Assembly (NCBI GenBank): GCA_003988855.1
Contig: QYAI01000249.1
Span: 1 to 49,364 of the forward strand
From: Arachnopeziza araneosa
Taxonomy: Eukaryota > Ascomycota > Leotiomycetes > Helotiales > Arachnopezizaceae
Reading direction: 5' to 3'
DNA: 49,364 bases
Position 1 is the stretch's first letter; every line of letters starts with the position of its first letter. The notes under the pieces were generated by a model. That model had not been told where the DNA came from and did not search any database. It saw nothing but the letters and a program-made list of their open reading frames with translations. The translations under genes and the position numbers were made by a program. Positions 21,124 through 32,876 of this stretch are shown piece by piece.

Positions 21124-22560
21124 CTTAGCGGGGTCTGAAGGCTCCGTGATCGGGATAATCGAGGTTCAAAAGACCGAATTGCGTGGTGAATTTCTCTTAC
21201 ACGTTGAGGCTTCGGGCCGATGTTATTGACTGTCGATGGGGGCTCATTTACTAAGGTACAAGACGGGAGGAGAACTTCAAGAGGGTTGGCCCTACTGAGG
21301 AACCTATACTGTGAATTTGGCAATAACTCGGGTCTCTGAACTATCTCTGGCAAATTAAATGCTCAAAAGCTGTCAAAAATTGAGTTTCTTGGAATTGAAG
21401 TAAATTGACTTTTCATTTAGGATACTTGTGCAACCAGGAGTTGGTCACGGCTCATTCTTGGCCATAGTGTATCCCGCAACTATAAAACTAGATAGCTTTC
21501 TTGAATAACCTTCCACTTTTTCCTGGTCTTTTTGCTTGGTTTATGTCATCTTCTATGTAGACAAGTATCATAGCTCGCCTTTGACTCTTCACTTTCCTAA
21601 TAATCATCTGTCCTTCTTTTAAACTACTTTATCTCTAACGATATTGGTGAAAAATCTAACTAGAAATATCCCAGTATCGCTCAACTTCAGTTCGCGGTCT
21701 ACACTGCAATTCTGAATCTTTCTAGTCATTAAACTAGGTAGTCAGTGGGTTTCACTCTATATTAGTTGTCTTCTTTGCAGCAGTCATTACGGTCTTAAAC
21801 TCTCTGTAGATTTCGGAGTCGGTAATAGCTTTGCTTTAGTTTTCTTTTCTTTCAATTCAAGGCAGAGAGTTGCAGTCGTGCAACGCATCCCTAAGTAGGC
21901 TTCCGCATTAGGGCAAGTGCTCGGGCAAGGGAAAGGCGAAGCGCTATTCGGGGCTAGCCGCGCACTAGGCACGGCCTGCGTTTTGATACCAAATTCTTAT
22001 GAAACATATCCACATTTTCTTAATCATAAAAATTGTTTAAGCTGTCCTTTGGGGCACACGTCGATAGAGAATTGAAGTGGATGCAGCTCATCGACTGACA
22101 TCTTGATATTTTCAGCCAAATTCTCGATACCGTCATTATCAATGGCTTGAAAGAAGCGAATACAGGTTATATTTACAGTCAGATCCCCCCTCTTTATTTT
22201 CCTAGTGTTAAATTGTAATGGAAACTTCGAATCGGGAGATTATCCGAGCAATCTTCCCTTCTCGGCTCTTCGAAAAGACTAATTTAAGGGAAGAATACAA
22301 GTAGAGACGCCTTTACGTCAAATCCCTCACATCCTGGACTTTAAACGAATATTTGAAAAAGAGCCGGGAACCAGCCCAACCGTTACCAAACATCATCAAA
22401 CAGACAGTCGACTTTCTCCTCTTAAAGTGGCCTGGTTCTCACCACAGCGGGAAGATCTCGTCAGGCAACTGTGCGAAGCTATTGCTGTGAAGAATGGCAG
22501 TTGATATGCTTTCCGTATCATACCGCCTGTAAAGGCTCAGCGTACACTTAAGATACTCGC
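21124..22560. other. Intergenic region, possible decayed sequence near 22200-22550
   Basis: The first part is the promoter side of the gene at 19686 and shows no gene. At about 22219-22500 the plus strand contains short frames with protein-like composition (for example NIIKQTVDFLLLKWPG, then in another frame REDLVRQLCEAIAVKN) separated by stops. This may be a degraded gene. I do not recognise a family. Confidence 0.35.
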
Positions 22561-22989
22561 ATGGTACAAGCGCCGATGCAAAATACGACAAATGCTGTCG
22601 CAGAAGTTGTAAGTCTCAAATTTAAGGACGTCACTCGGAGAATGATTGAAGATGATATAAGGAGCAGAGAAACTCATTTTGGGATTCCATTTGTCCTTCT
22701 TTCCGTGGAACGAGATCTAGAAATGCTGACCCTATTTTACGAGAATTGGAAGACCAGCGTAAATGCGTGGCTTATTTCTATGCTGTTCGGGCTGCTGCAA
22801 CCAATGACCGATGTAATGCATTGGATCACCTTCTATATCCCATACACGTTCCTTATCGAAGCACATTTGAGGAAGAATGGACTGACTTCTTTCGGTCCTT
22901 GCCATGACGCTCAGTGCTGGTTCTCTAAGAATTACACAGCATCTCATTCACCGTATTGTTTATCGCAGAATATTCCATCGAGTTGTTGA
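22561..22989 (+). CDS. Unrecognised open reading frame, possibly part of a decayed gene
   Basis: An ATG-started frame of 142 codons shows no recognised domain. A second frame across 22690-22890 reads equally or more protein-like (RELEDQRKCVAYFYAVRAAA then VPYRSTFEEEWTDFF) without an ATG. The region may therefore be a frameshifted remnant rather than this frame. It adjoins degraded frames at 22219-22550 and a repeat block at 23201. No promoter or splice signal supports an intact gene. Confidence 0.2.
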   Translation: MVQAPMQNTTNAVAEVVSLKFKDVTRRMIEDDIRSRETHFGIPFVLLSVERDLEMLTLFYENWKTSVNAWLISMLFGLLQPMTDVMHWITFYIPYTFLIEAHLRKNGLTSFGPCHDAQCWFSKNYTASHSPYCLSQNIPSSC

Positions 22990-23200
22990 GTATAGAGGAT
23001 CTACTATCGGCGATAATGCCTTAGTCTATCTACACTCAAAACACGATTCTCTGGCCTGCCGGGAGCGCCAATCGTCCCACTATCGTTAATTTCGCTTTCA
23101 AACTGTGCAAGTCCCAAATTTGATCGCTGTTGGCTTCCGCTTCTAATACGATGAGACCTCGGAAGGGTATAATTATTGTTGTGGCCTGAGTGTTGTGGCC

Positions 23201-23567
23201 TGAGGCCCCCAGTTGCCACTGGTGGCAATGGAAGCCTGGAGGGCTGAACTGGGAAGCCTGGAGGGCTGAACTGGAGAGCCTGTAGAGTGTTCACTGTAGA
23301 GTTAGAGAATCAGTCCTTATAGCACACTTGATTTGTCACGTGCCATTATTAGTCAACCTAGCCTCGGCCATCACAACACTGAGGCCTCCAGTTGCCACTG
23401 GTGGCAATGGAAGCCTGGAGGGCTAAACCGGAGAGCCTGTAGAGCTGAACTGGAGGCCCTATATATATAGCGTACCTGTTCACTGTAGAGTTAGAGAATT
23501 AGTCCTTATAGCACATTTGATTTGTCACGTGCCGTTACTAGTCAACCTAGCCTCGGCCATCGCAACA
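23201..23567. repeat. Tandem duplication of a roughly 180-bp element
   Basis: Copy 1 (about 23201-23379) and copy 2 (about 23380-23567) share the same order of blocks. These are GAGGCCNCCAGTTGCCACTG, a hairpin TTGCCAC-TG-GTGGCAA, GAAGCCTGGAGGGCT, TGTTCACTGTAGAGTTAGAG, a TTATAGCACA block, TTTGTCACGTGCC and AGTCAACCTAGCCTCGGCCA. Copy 1 has an internal duplication of AAGCCTGGAGGGCTGAACTG. Copy 2 has an extra TATATATATAG run (about 23460-23469). A third partial trace (CACGTGCCACGCATGAGAGC) follows near 23719. No coding sequence is seen, so a non-autonomous element or LTR fragment is possible. Confidence 0.8.
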
Positions 23568-23883
23568 ATTTTGTATCATTTGCCAAGTCACGTTTACGAT
23601 CACATGCTAAATTCACTCTTTCAAATTTCACCATACATACCAAATCAATTATGCAAATTCCTACACTTCAATTATGATAAATTATGGGCTTCGCACCCTA
23701 TTGTTGGTACAATAATCACGTGCCACGCATGAGAGCCTAGTTAGTCAGGCAGCCAGAACTCCATAAGGGTTCTCCAGCTGCCTCCATCCTTCTTTCTAAT
23801 CAGACCCCTCCACAACGTGAGGAGTCCAGTATCCAGGGTAAACCGGCCAATACGAATAACCTAGGTTTATCGTGAACCGACAC

Positions 23884-24955
23884 CTATGTACTAGGGTGAT
23901 AAGCCTTCCAAATCTGCCAGCCTCCCTCTATACACTGCACGAGGCCAAAAAGCACAGTGCAGAACACTAGCACAATTGCAACCCAGAACCACTGAACGCG
24001 TTTGCGGTCATCAAACCACCATTGCCTGATAGTTCTGGGCTCTGAGTCGTCAAAATACTGCTTCAATATCACAAGTCTATCATGCCAATATTTGAACTGG
24101 GCTACTTGTCGATTCTCGAGCTTCAATTGCCCGCAAGTCCTGGCACTAGGGTCGAGTGGGTACTTGCGCGAGTGGACTCGAAACCACTTTCGTGTTGAGG
24201 AGTCATGAACCGGAAGGAGCAGGGAGAGCGTGCGTATTGTTTCGTCAATTAGGCCAGGCGGGAAGAAATCGCTAGAGCAAATCAGCTTGCGTGCAACAAA
24301 GTGTTCAAGTGAGCCTTCCAACATACCTCCCTTTGTGGAAGTTCAAGAAACTAGCATGATGGAAAATATTTAAAACGGGTTTCTTCCCATACTCGATGAA
24401 CCTCAGGTGATCCACCAGATTCGGTGTCCATTGAATGGTCACATCTGCAATTCTCTCAATATTCTTCGCATTGAATATCTTTTCAAACTTGACGGGGTCA
24501 GTCAGCGTGACTTGGTGCTGAAAATGGTTGGCAATTGTATTTTTCAAGCTTCCCTCTGTCCAGATAATCAAGGTCTGGCTGGTTACACCGCCGCGTAGCT
24601 GCCCAGTGTAGACCATGAGATACAGTCTGATGGCTAGGTCAATTACGCTGTCAGAACTATCCTCTAGCACATTTTGAGGATTCTCGGGTTTGAAACAGAG
24701 ATTTGATTTGATTTTTGCTCTGTCCGCTCCATTCTTAACTTGTCGAATTATGCTATAGATATTATGTAAAGTGCAAAGTCGGGTTCCAGGAGCCTCGTCT
24801 TGTTGCGCAAACTGGTATTCTTTTGCGAAATGCTCGAAGTAGCAATCATCCATACCGATAGATTTCTTGCTTGTAATTTCATTGTTATCGAACAGATGCT
24901 TTATGATGTCCTGCCGAGTTGAGAGGGCGAGGCTGGAATGGTTGGGTTGATACAT
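23884..24955 (-). CDS. Conserved fungal protein with C-terminal transmembrane segment
   Basis: Two exons (24327-24955, 23884-24271) with a 55 bp intron (GTATGT...CTCTAG) give 338 residues. An in-frame stop lies just upstream of the ATG. The protein matches a pattern I associate with an uncharacterised fungal family. The middle reads IIWTEGSLKNTI, KFEKIFNAKNIERIADVTIQ, WTPNLVDHL and FHHASFL. After the splice come FFPPGLIDETIRTLSLLLP, KYWHDRLVILKQYFDDSEP and QWWFDDRKRVQW. A single hydrophobic helix (WFWVAIVLVFCTVLFGLVQ, about residues 302-322) is followed by a short tail ending KAYHPST. It is probably a tail-anchored or single-pass membrane protein. It is head-to-head with the protease-like gene at 25049, leaving about 95 bp between start regions. 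Function unknown. Confidence 0.85.
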
Positions 24956-25048
24956 ACTCGGTATCTAAATCTGTACAGGTCATTCAACAAACCGATATAT
25001 CGTAAATTCGAACGTAAACTTACCCGACCACTTGAATTTGACAGGATT

Positions 25049-27536
25049 ATGGCTATTGCTAGTGTTGACTTCAGTTGTTGGAAGTTCGAGGATTCACGAA
25101 GAATCAGTCAGCCTTACCGCCGTGAGAAAGCCTGAAGCTGCACGCTTATCAGCTGAGCAGCCACCAATTGATCATGAAATCATTTTGCCCAATTACAGTG
25201 AAAGTGTCACGCAACGATGTCTTTCTGCCACATTTCCCCTCACAACTCTCGAAATCTCCCTTTCTCATTGCGAAACGCGACTCTACTATCCGCCGCATCA
25301 GGCTGCTGATGTCCATTGCATCATGGAATTGGTTGCCACACGTACCTATATTGATCAAATAAACTGGCCGGAAGTCCCTAAAACGATTATAAGAGGGAAG
25401 ATTCAGAATCAGGCGGCGAGGCTGCAAAGCGCGGCCGTCTTAGGAACTCTTTCTCTGTCGCATTTGCTATCTTTCGAGGAAAAGACGGTCGAAGATCATT
25501 CATTAGAACCTGAGAGAGATGCAATTTCATCTTCACCTCAACTAATATCTGGTGTGGAGATTGAAAGCCGGGCAGAATCTATCCCGAGCTCAGGAGCCAC
25601 AAATAATCAGGGATTTCATCCAGAGATACCAAAATCAAAAGTTCTTGAGAACGTTTCAAGTATAGAACAGGAAAATATCCATAATGTACCAATTTCAGAG
25701 TCTGAAGCCCGTCTAGATGCTTCCCAGGCGGCAGGAAAGAAAGATGCTGGAACTTATATGAGATCGAAAGAGGCTACAACAAATACTGAGCTTTCGTTGC
25801 CCAACATCTCAATCAGGAAACAATCGAAGTGGCGCCAGTTCATTGAGCATAGACCAAACCTTCCACGATTCAATTTAGGCAAGCCTGAATGGCGGAACCC
25901 TCATCTTTCTCTGGGAATAAAATGTGACCTTGAGGGCAATAACCAATGTTGGAGAGCGACAGGTCCAGCAGAGGAACTCTTCAATCTTATTTCTTGGGAG
26001 ATAACAGATGTTCTAGATGCGAGAGTCTATGAATTAGAGGAAGGAGAACCAGATGCCGGAGACATATTTCTGTTTAATTTATACATGATTGGAAAATCAG
26101 CAGCCTCAGCTCGGCCAACGCTTTTATTCACATGTCAAAGTCAAAGACGACGCCGGAGAGCCATGAAATTTGTCAAGAAAAGCGAGATACTTAAAGCCCA
26201 CCCCGAGATCCTACTAGCAGAAAGTTCGAAAATTCCTACTGGATGCAGCTATGTTCGACTTGTTGCCGATCATAGTCATTGGAGGCATAAAATGTCAACA
26301 TCTTTAGCACTACAACACGATCGTATTGAAGGCAGCACATTCGTGGGGATCTTTGAGGGGTCAGAAAAGATCAAATTGCCAAACAAAACCGTGCAGGAGG
26401 AAGATATGATAGCCGCAACGTCCAGCGAACGTGTAAGTATCCCAAAAATAACATTCCTTGTCCAACTTTAATCAGCTAAAACTTTCAGTCGCCCTCAATC
26501 TATAAGTTGGTGAACAATTTATATGGTCTACCAATCCTATCTTCATCAACTGAGTCGCACTCAACAATTGGAGGAATTTTACACTCAAATGATGTGTTCT
26601 ACGGCTTCACCGTCAGCCATGTATTCACAACTACCCCTTCGGTCTTTCAAAAGGATGATCTTGGAATGCAATACCAAGAATATGACTCAGAATATTCATT
26701 CGATGAGGATGGTGAAGATTTCTCAGGGATTAACACTGCTGATGTCGCCATTACTAGTCGAGGTATGTCTTCACACCCTTCAGCGAGGTTGAACTAAACT
26801 CTTTCAGGAAGTCTCTCATTTGCGGAGTCTACGGGCTCTATTTCAAGATTGAGTGATGTGTCGTCAATAATTTCAGCAATCATACCTCAAAAGGATGTAC
26901 CTATTGAAACAGTGTTACTCCACGATGGGTTTAGCAATCCATGGTCGAGGGGCTTTCAACATGCAGAACCAATCGGGGTCTTAGGACATTGTTCAGCTCA
27001 GAATAAAGACCTCGGGCTTGATTGGGCTTTGACTGGACTGTCTAAACAATATTCTGAAATTTTCCCCAGCATGTATGAGAGAATTGCGAAGGATTTTGAC
27101 AACATCAACGTCAGTAGTATGCCTACAAAGGTTGAAAAATCTGTCGAGGTCATTTCAGTGACAGGTTACAGTGGAACTCTGTCCGGTTGTTTAATGCCAG
27201 GTTTTACACCCATGAAATTGTCGTCATTGAGCAAGTTCCAAGATGTTTGGACTGTCAAGTTTGATAGCCCCTTTAGTAAGTCAAATATTTTCGTTAGTCA
27301 CGAAAAGCACTATATATTGATAGTATTAAACAGATCAAGGAGATTCCGGATCGTGGGTTTTCGACTCACTTAGTCGTCAATTATACGGACATATAGTCGC
27401 TGGAATCCCAGAGAGTTGCATTGCATACATCATCCCAGCTTTCAAAACGTTTAAAGATATACGGCAGCAGATCGGTCCTGTCAGATTGGCTTCTGGGTTT
27501 TTTGCTGCTAAGACTGAAGACTTTTTTTCTTTCTAA
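25049..27536 (+). CDS. Large fungal protein with C-terminal trypsin-like (chymotrypsin-fold) domain
   Basis: The exons after the first are firm: (first)-26432, 26489-26762, 26808-27275 and 27334-27536, with introns of 56, 45 and 58 bp. The start is not settled. The long frame has its first ATG at 25323 (684 residues), while an ATG at 25049 lies in another frame and would need a small unrecognised intron. Numbering from 25323, a basic segment (QSKWRQFIEHRPNLPRFNL) and a region with PTLLFTCQSQRRRRRAMKFV precede a domain holding the three expected catalytic residues. These are His414 (GFTVSHVF), Asp455 (NTADVAIT) and Ser622 (NQGDSGSWVFD), followed by GHIVAG. The Ser motif appears only across the last splice. 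Probably a serine peptidase or its inactive relative. It is divergent from the membrane protein gene. Confidence 0.82.
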
Positions 27537-28187
27537 ACGTGCTAGGGAGAAATCAATGACAATGCGGTTTTAATTAGTGGATTATTATAGATCTGTATCG
27601 GCTGAATATTAGCGTTTCTAACAACAAAAGAGTCAAATAGCCTCATGAAACACTATGTCAGAGGAGCAGCCTGAAGAATATTTAGAGTGAATCATGGCTA
27701 AACCCTTGAGCATTAAAAGTTTGCACATCAGATCTCATCCTCTAGCATTGTTGTCGTATCCAAAGCTAAGGAACAACGAGAGGAGCTGTTAATGAAAAAC
27801 GCTCAATGAATTATGAATGTTGAAATTTGAAATTTCTACAGAACCTGTAAGATAATATTATCGACATCAGGTATTTTTACTGCCATGATGGAGATGAGAA
27901 TTCTCTCTGCGGTTGCTGCTCGAGGTATCACGTGCGGGATATTCCTGATGTAAACTTAACAAATAGCCGGTATCTGGCATTTCAAGATTATTCAGCTATG
28001 ACCACTTGATTTTTTTTAACTATAATCAAGAACTTGGTCTTTGGGCATGATGATGCAGGAAATCAGTTGACTTGGAATGTACATAGTGTCGGGTCTGACT
28101 CAGCTTCCCGGTTTCCAAGAAAATATAACTCCTACTAATCCAAATGAAAGAACACCAATTCCTTAAACCACCGAGTGGTGTGTACTA
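27537..28187. other. Intergenic region
   Basis: AT-rich; no coding sequence, repeat or RNA gene recognised. Confidence 0.5.
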
Positions 28188-29996
28188 ATGCAACCTTCGA
28201 TCCCCAAAGCGGGTCGATTAAGGCCAGTAGGACAAGAGGATATCATCTTAAGGTTAAGACTAGCTGTACTACCTACAAGTAAGTTCTCGTCCCAACTACG
28301 TCATACAGCGTAAGCAGCTAATATGTGGAATTAGGCGACGGAGAATTAAGTGTGATGAAGCAAAGCCGAGCTGCCAGAAATGCATCAAAGGCAGCTGGCA
28401 ATGCATTTATCCACATGTAAACCGGAAGAAGGCTAGTGCAAAGCGGCCTCTAGCACCAAATTTATTCAATCTTGTGGAATCATCCAATCAACGTATTTTA
28501 TTGAAAGCTCCGAGTAGATCCAAGTTTGAAAATGAGTACGAGTATCGATCATTCCAAACATTCTGTGAAAAAACTGTGTTCGCATTGGCAGGATTCGAAG
28601 AGCCTTATATCTGGAACCGGCTTGTTCTCCAAGCTTGCGAAAGCCAAGACTCAATCAAGCACGCAGTAATAGCTCTTGGGGCCCTAGATAAAACTCTGGA
28701 AGTTGCACAAGCTGGACAAAAACTTTCTTTCGACCTCACGCCATCACGCAGTCAAGTGGCTTTATATCACCAATTCGCATTAGAACTGTATGGTAAGGCA
28801 GTCAAGGAAATGAGAGAATATATCAGTGGAAAGAATCGAGACTTGAGGACAACCTTGATCTCATGTCTTCTATTTATGGTTTTTGAGCTATTCCACGGAA
28901 ATCACACATCTCCCCTGGATCAAGGCTCTTTTGGCCTAAAGTTGATCGTAGATCAAATAAAAGAACGAGAAAACAGAGCCCAGATTCGGCGCTACGAACG
29001 AATTATCTCTTCAACCCTATAGAAGAAGCTTTAATTCAGAAATTTGTTCGTCTAGATCTTTCGTCAATGTCCTTCGTAGACGAGACCATTATCCGAGCTT
29101 ACGACACAGCAGAGTCGGAAACTTTCGATCACTTACAAGTTTTACCTGATGTTTTCATTAATCTAAGCGAAGCTCAGAAGTATTGGGAGTTATCGATGAG
29201 GCGAGTCATAGATTTCATGGCCCTAACCTCAAGCTGGAAAAATAGTTCTCATCTCAAGAACTTTCAGATACCAATCAGTACACAACATTTACACATCGGA
29301 AAAGATGGCTGGAAATGTAGTGACAAGCTTCCTGATTTGGGTTTGGAGCAACAAGAGACACACAGCCAGAATATATCACGATCGGCTAGCAATCTCCTAC
29401 CTGTAAATCCACACATGCAGCGCGCTCTCGCTTGGAGTTCCGCGTTCCAACCTCTTTTTAAACATTCTCGAACCGAATAAGGTAAGAAAGATTTGGTTAG
29501 AGCAACACTGCTGCAAATACGCCTTAAAACAACAATGATTGCCGCATCAACCTCTCCTCTTGAAGGGGAGCTGCAATTCGACAGATTCGCCCACCTATAC
29601 GAAGAAATCCTGAACTTGGCGGAGAGCATTTCTGAATCCCATGTTTTGGATAGAAAAGCAAGCTTTACATTGGATATCGGCCCTATCGGTCCCCTCTTCG
29701 TTGTGGCAACTAGATGTCGAGATTGCCTTTTGAGAAGAAAGGCTATCATGTTGCTACTGGCGAACCCGAGAAGAGAATGTTTTTAGGATAATATTCTAGC
29801 GGTCAAATTTGCGACGGCGGTTATGATAATGGAAGAGAGAGGACTGAAAAGAGGATTTGTTGTTGAGAGTGCAAGAATACGGATTGAAGGAATTTCGTTT
29901 GACCTAGTATGTAGCAGAGGAACGTTACGCTACTCGAGAGGGAAATGGCGGCCACCTGGGACAAGAGTAGTTGAAAGTCTTGAGGTCACATGGTGA
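28188..29996 (+). pseudogene. Decayed Zn2Cys6 transcription factor
   Basis: Coding similarity runs from about 28203 to the stop at 29994-29996. A 56 bp intron (28279-28334) splits the zinc cluster. After splicing it reads KTSCTTYKRRRIKCDEAKPS, then CQKCIKGSWQC, so the second Cys of C-x2-C is Tyr (TAC at 28274, expected TGC). The ATG at 28188 is out of frame with the cluster. The frame shifts again near 28985-29022, and stops interrupt it at 29478 (RTE-stop-GKKDL, Gln expected) and 29784 (stop before DNILA, Trp expected). These defects are mostly C/T or G/A transitions. The body (RSFQTFCEKT, SCLLFMVFELFHGNH, then FVDETIIRAYDT) matches fungal-specific PF11951-type regulators. It is not likely to make a working regulator. 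Confidence 0.82.
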
Positions 29997-30299
29997 AGAT
30001 ATTTAGTTCAATAAACATCACGTTACATGCTCAGTCAATCTCAGAGTTATAATCTTGCTATGACAACTTGAGAGAAACGAAGCGGTGGTGTTTCTTTTGG
30101 CGAATTAGCCGCCAAATAATATTTAAACGTTACCAATTTTAAAACGAGTGGTTATATATTATCTTTGTAGTGGATATTGTGTTAAACGAATGACAAGATA
30201 TATGATAGTTTGCAAGGAAATTTGACAATATTGCACAAGGGTTTCTTCTTTCTGACCCAGCAGATAGGATTCGAACCTCACCCTTCCATCACGTTTATC

Positions 30300-31302
30300 T
30301 CAAAGCACCCAACCAAAAATCCATCCCAGAACCACCATACAAGCCACGAGACCAAATGATTTGGAAGTCTTTGGAGCTATCGAAGTTGAAGTTACGATAG
30401 TAGTATTGACAGTGTGCTGTACGCTAGGGATAACCTTAAGGCAAGAGAGATGGACCTCTGATCCGCTCGTACTACTAGAAGAGGATCTGGGTGTAAAGAC
30501 CGTCAAGATCGGCGTTGTCCCCATTAGAAAAGGTTGTGATAGCATAGGCAAGTCGTATTGAAACTCCTCGGTGCATGTGTCGACGAGAGAGAGCTGATAG
30601 TCTGTACCTGTTGTTGCTCGACAGGTTGATTGGGAGACGGTATGTGGTGCGTCGGTGCCTGTCAGATCTACAAGATCAGAGTCAGCCGCGAAAATTTGAG
30701 GTGAGAAGACGATTTTTACCTCTAGTTGATATCGTTCCCCAGTCTTGATTGTTTACAGCACTGCAAGACTTGGGAATAGCAGACTGTAGAGCTAGCATCA
30801 GCTGTTCACAATAGGACCCAGAACCTGTTGTATTGGTGTGCCTCTTGTTTGTTGACTGCCTAGACAGCCCGTTCATGATGCTTTGTGCTTGAGAAATTAG
30901 ATCTCCAATGCAAGTATCGCCCAGAGCATTCCCACAAGTTCCATCGGTGGTGCTAATGGACTGAGACATCCCCTCAAAGAACAAAGCACAAGCTTGAGAC
31001 GAGGTTGAGTTGGCAAGATTTAATTCTGCTGGTGTACCGAGGAAGTAAGCACGTTCATATGTTGCATTTGACGAATCTTCGGGGAGATAATCGGTGCTGA
31101 TCCCGACGGTCCAAGTTAGAGGCAAAGAACTGAGAGAAGTGTTGAAACTGGCGACGCCAATGGATGACAGAGAGGTATTTCCAAGTGAACATTGACGAGT
31201 ACTGCAGCCGATATCATCGCAGCCGACGAGCTGCGAAGCTACCTTCGATGTAAAAACAAGAGCGACGAGAGTGAAAATAGAAAACATAAAAGGAGACGGC
31301 AT
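30300..31302 (-). CDS. Secreted Cys-containing protein with GPI-anchor-like C-terminus
   Basis: Two exons (30720-31302, 30300-30667) with a 52 bp intron (GTAAAA...TGTAG) give 316 residues. Residues 1-23 are a signal peptide (MFSIFTLVALVFTSKVASQ). The ectodomain has paired Cys residues (GCDDIGCSTRQC, CALFF, TCGNALGDTC, YCEQLM, SCSAVNN, TCRATTG, DTCTEEF) and several glycosylation sites. The last 25 residues are a Ser/Thr-rich stretch followed by a hydrophobic end (SFGLVACMVVLGWIFGWVL) with no basic tail, typical of a GPI signal. It is probably a cell-surface or cell-wall protein. I do not recognise a catalytic domain. The overall layout is like fungal GPI-anchored proteins of unknown role. Confidence 0.87.
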
Positions 31303-32640
31303 TCTGGAAGAGATGTTAGTCGGAATTGAATGAAACCCTAACGCTTGTCCCGCAGACGTAGGAAGAAAACAGAAAATTGAACGAAAGGTCTAGAACTAGC
31401 GAAAGAAAGGCATCGAAGTAGCAAGCAGTATTAATTGAAAGCATAAGAGAAATAGATGCAATCTGCCTCGCCGCAAGCTATGCCCCACAACTTCGTGGTC
31501 AACTCACACTGGGTCTCACATCTTACTTGGAAACGTCCTACCCACAGCTGCAGCCAACAGGGTTCAATATCGTATTCAAGACCAACCTAATCGCGAGTAT
31601 TATTTATGGAAATGAGACTAGCCAAGATCATACGCGGATGAGGCGTCCTGATGACCGTCCCAGCGGCCTCATGGCGGCCGTTTTTGGAGACTGCAGGCGC
31701 CAGGCGGGCGCCGGAAGTGGCTGTCAGAGATTTTCGGCGGCTATTCGTAACAATCATAAGGCTTTCGTTTGATCCTAGTGATCCTCTCGGTCGCGTTTAT
31801 TCTCGGGCAATGGTTGTCATCATATACTGTGGAGCTTTCGTTTGATGTCCGAAAGACTGCTAGGCAAGCGACCTAGAAAAGTTATAAGTTATGTTTGATC
31901 TACTGCCGAAATCCATCCTGGGTGTTCGGAGATAGGCAGGCTAGAGGATCCGATAACTTGTTTACGTGCGGGACTACTGTTGGAGTTGATGGTTGGGGAA
32001 AATCCACTTACAGAACAGGCTCTCGCTTAGAATGCATCCCTAAATAAACAAATTAATGCAAAAAAATAATGATTCAATTCAAAAAAGCACCACAAGGCCA
32101 AAAAAGAAAATGGTTTTAAGACAATAAAACAAAACCATAGCTTCTGGAACATCCTCCGGCCCGGGGCTTTCTCTTTAATTCAATTCATGCTCCTCTTCTC
32201 TTATCTTCTCTCAAGCGGTCGATTCGACTCTAGATAAGACATGGATTGGTTTTCAATCATTAAGATACGATAGTGGTCTTGATATCATTGCATAATCTTT
32301 TATCTGGTTATCTGTAGGCACGGTTGGATGGGGATCTCCATGCTTCGTAATAGGCTCGGAAGTCTTGAGCGAAGGTTAGTCCTGATTTTTCCCTTCTTTC
32401 TCACACAAGTCCCATAGCGGGCAGGGCTGTCTTTGAGATGCTAGAAGGTAAATAAAAGAATACGAATCCTAATCCGGCCGCAACTAGGAATCACTTATAT
32501 CAAAGGAATCATTTGTCAGACAAAGGATAGAGCCTACCTTAATACGAGTGACTTTCGTGAATGCTGACGAAACAACTTTACTAAAACAAATCTGCAACGA
32601 CAAATTGTATTACCTACCTAGGTAGTAGGCACACAATACT

Positions 32641-32787
32641 ATGTCTGAAGAGCAGGTCCAAAATTCGTCTTTCGAAGACAGCCCTGAAACAAATGATTGG
32701 GATACCTCACTCTTTCCAAGTGAAGACTACTGGAGTACAGATGAAAACGATCAGGATTCACATCACAATCAGGATGTTGGGTTTTGA
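32641..32787 (+). CDS. Small acidic ORF (48 codons), uncertain
   Basis: ATG to TGA encodes a 48-residue, strongly acidic peptide (EDSPETNDWDTSLFPSEDYW). It could be a first exon, a short peptide gene or chance. No splice site linking it to the BTB gene is evident, and the BTB gene has its own TATA box downstream of this frame. Confidence 0.2.
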   Translation: MSEEQVQNSSFEDSPETNDWDTSLFPSEDYWSTDENDQDSHHNQDVGF

Positions 32788-32876
32788 AAAAACGCTATGA
32801 TAAGCTTGTGAGGCAGTTTCAGCGTGTTCCACCATTTTGGCGTGTCACAGGGCGTTTCAACAGTGTACTAGAAGCT

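Noticed and set aside
25122..25152. A 31-base intron that would join the ATG at 25049 to the long protease frame
   Set aside because: Too short compared with every other intron in the window (42 bp or more), so the true start is left open.
30240..30300. A B-box-like GGTTCGAATCC on the minus strand suggested a tRNA gene
   Set aside because: No matching acceptor stem, D-arm or anticodon arm could be built around it.
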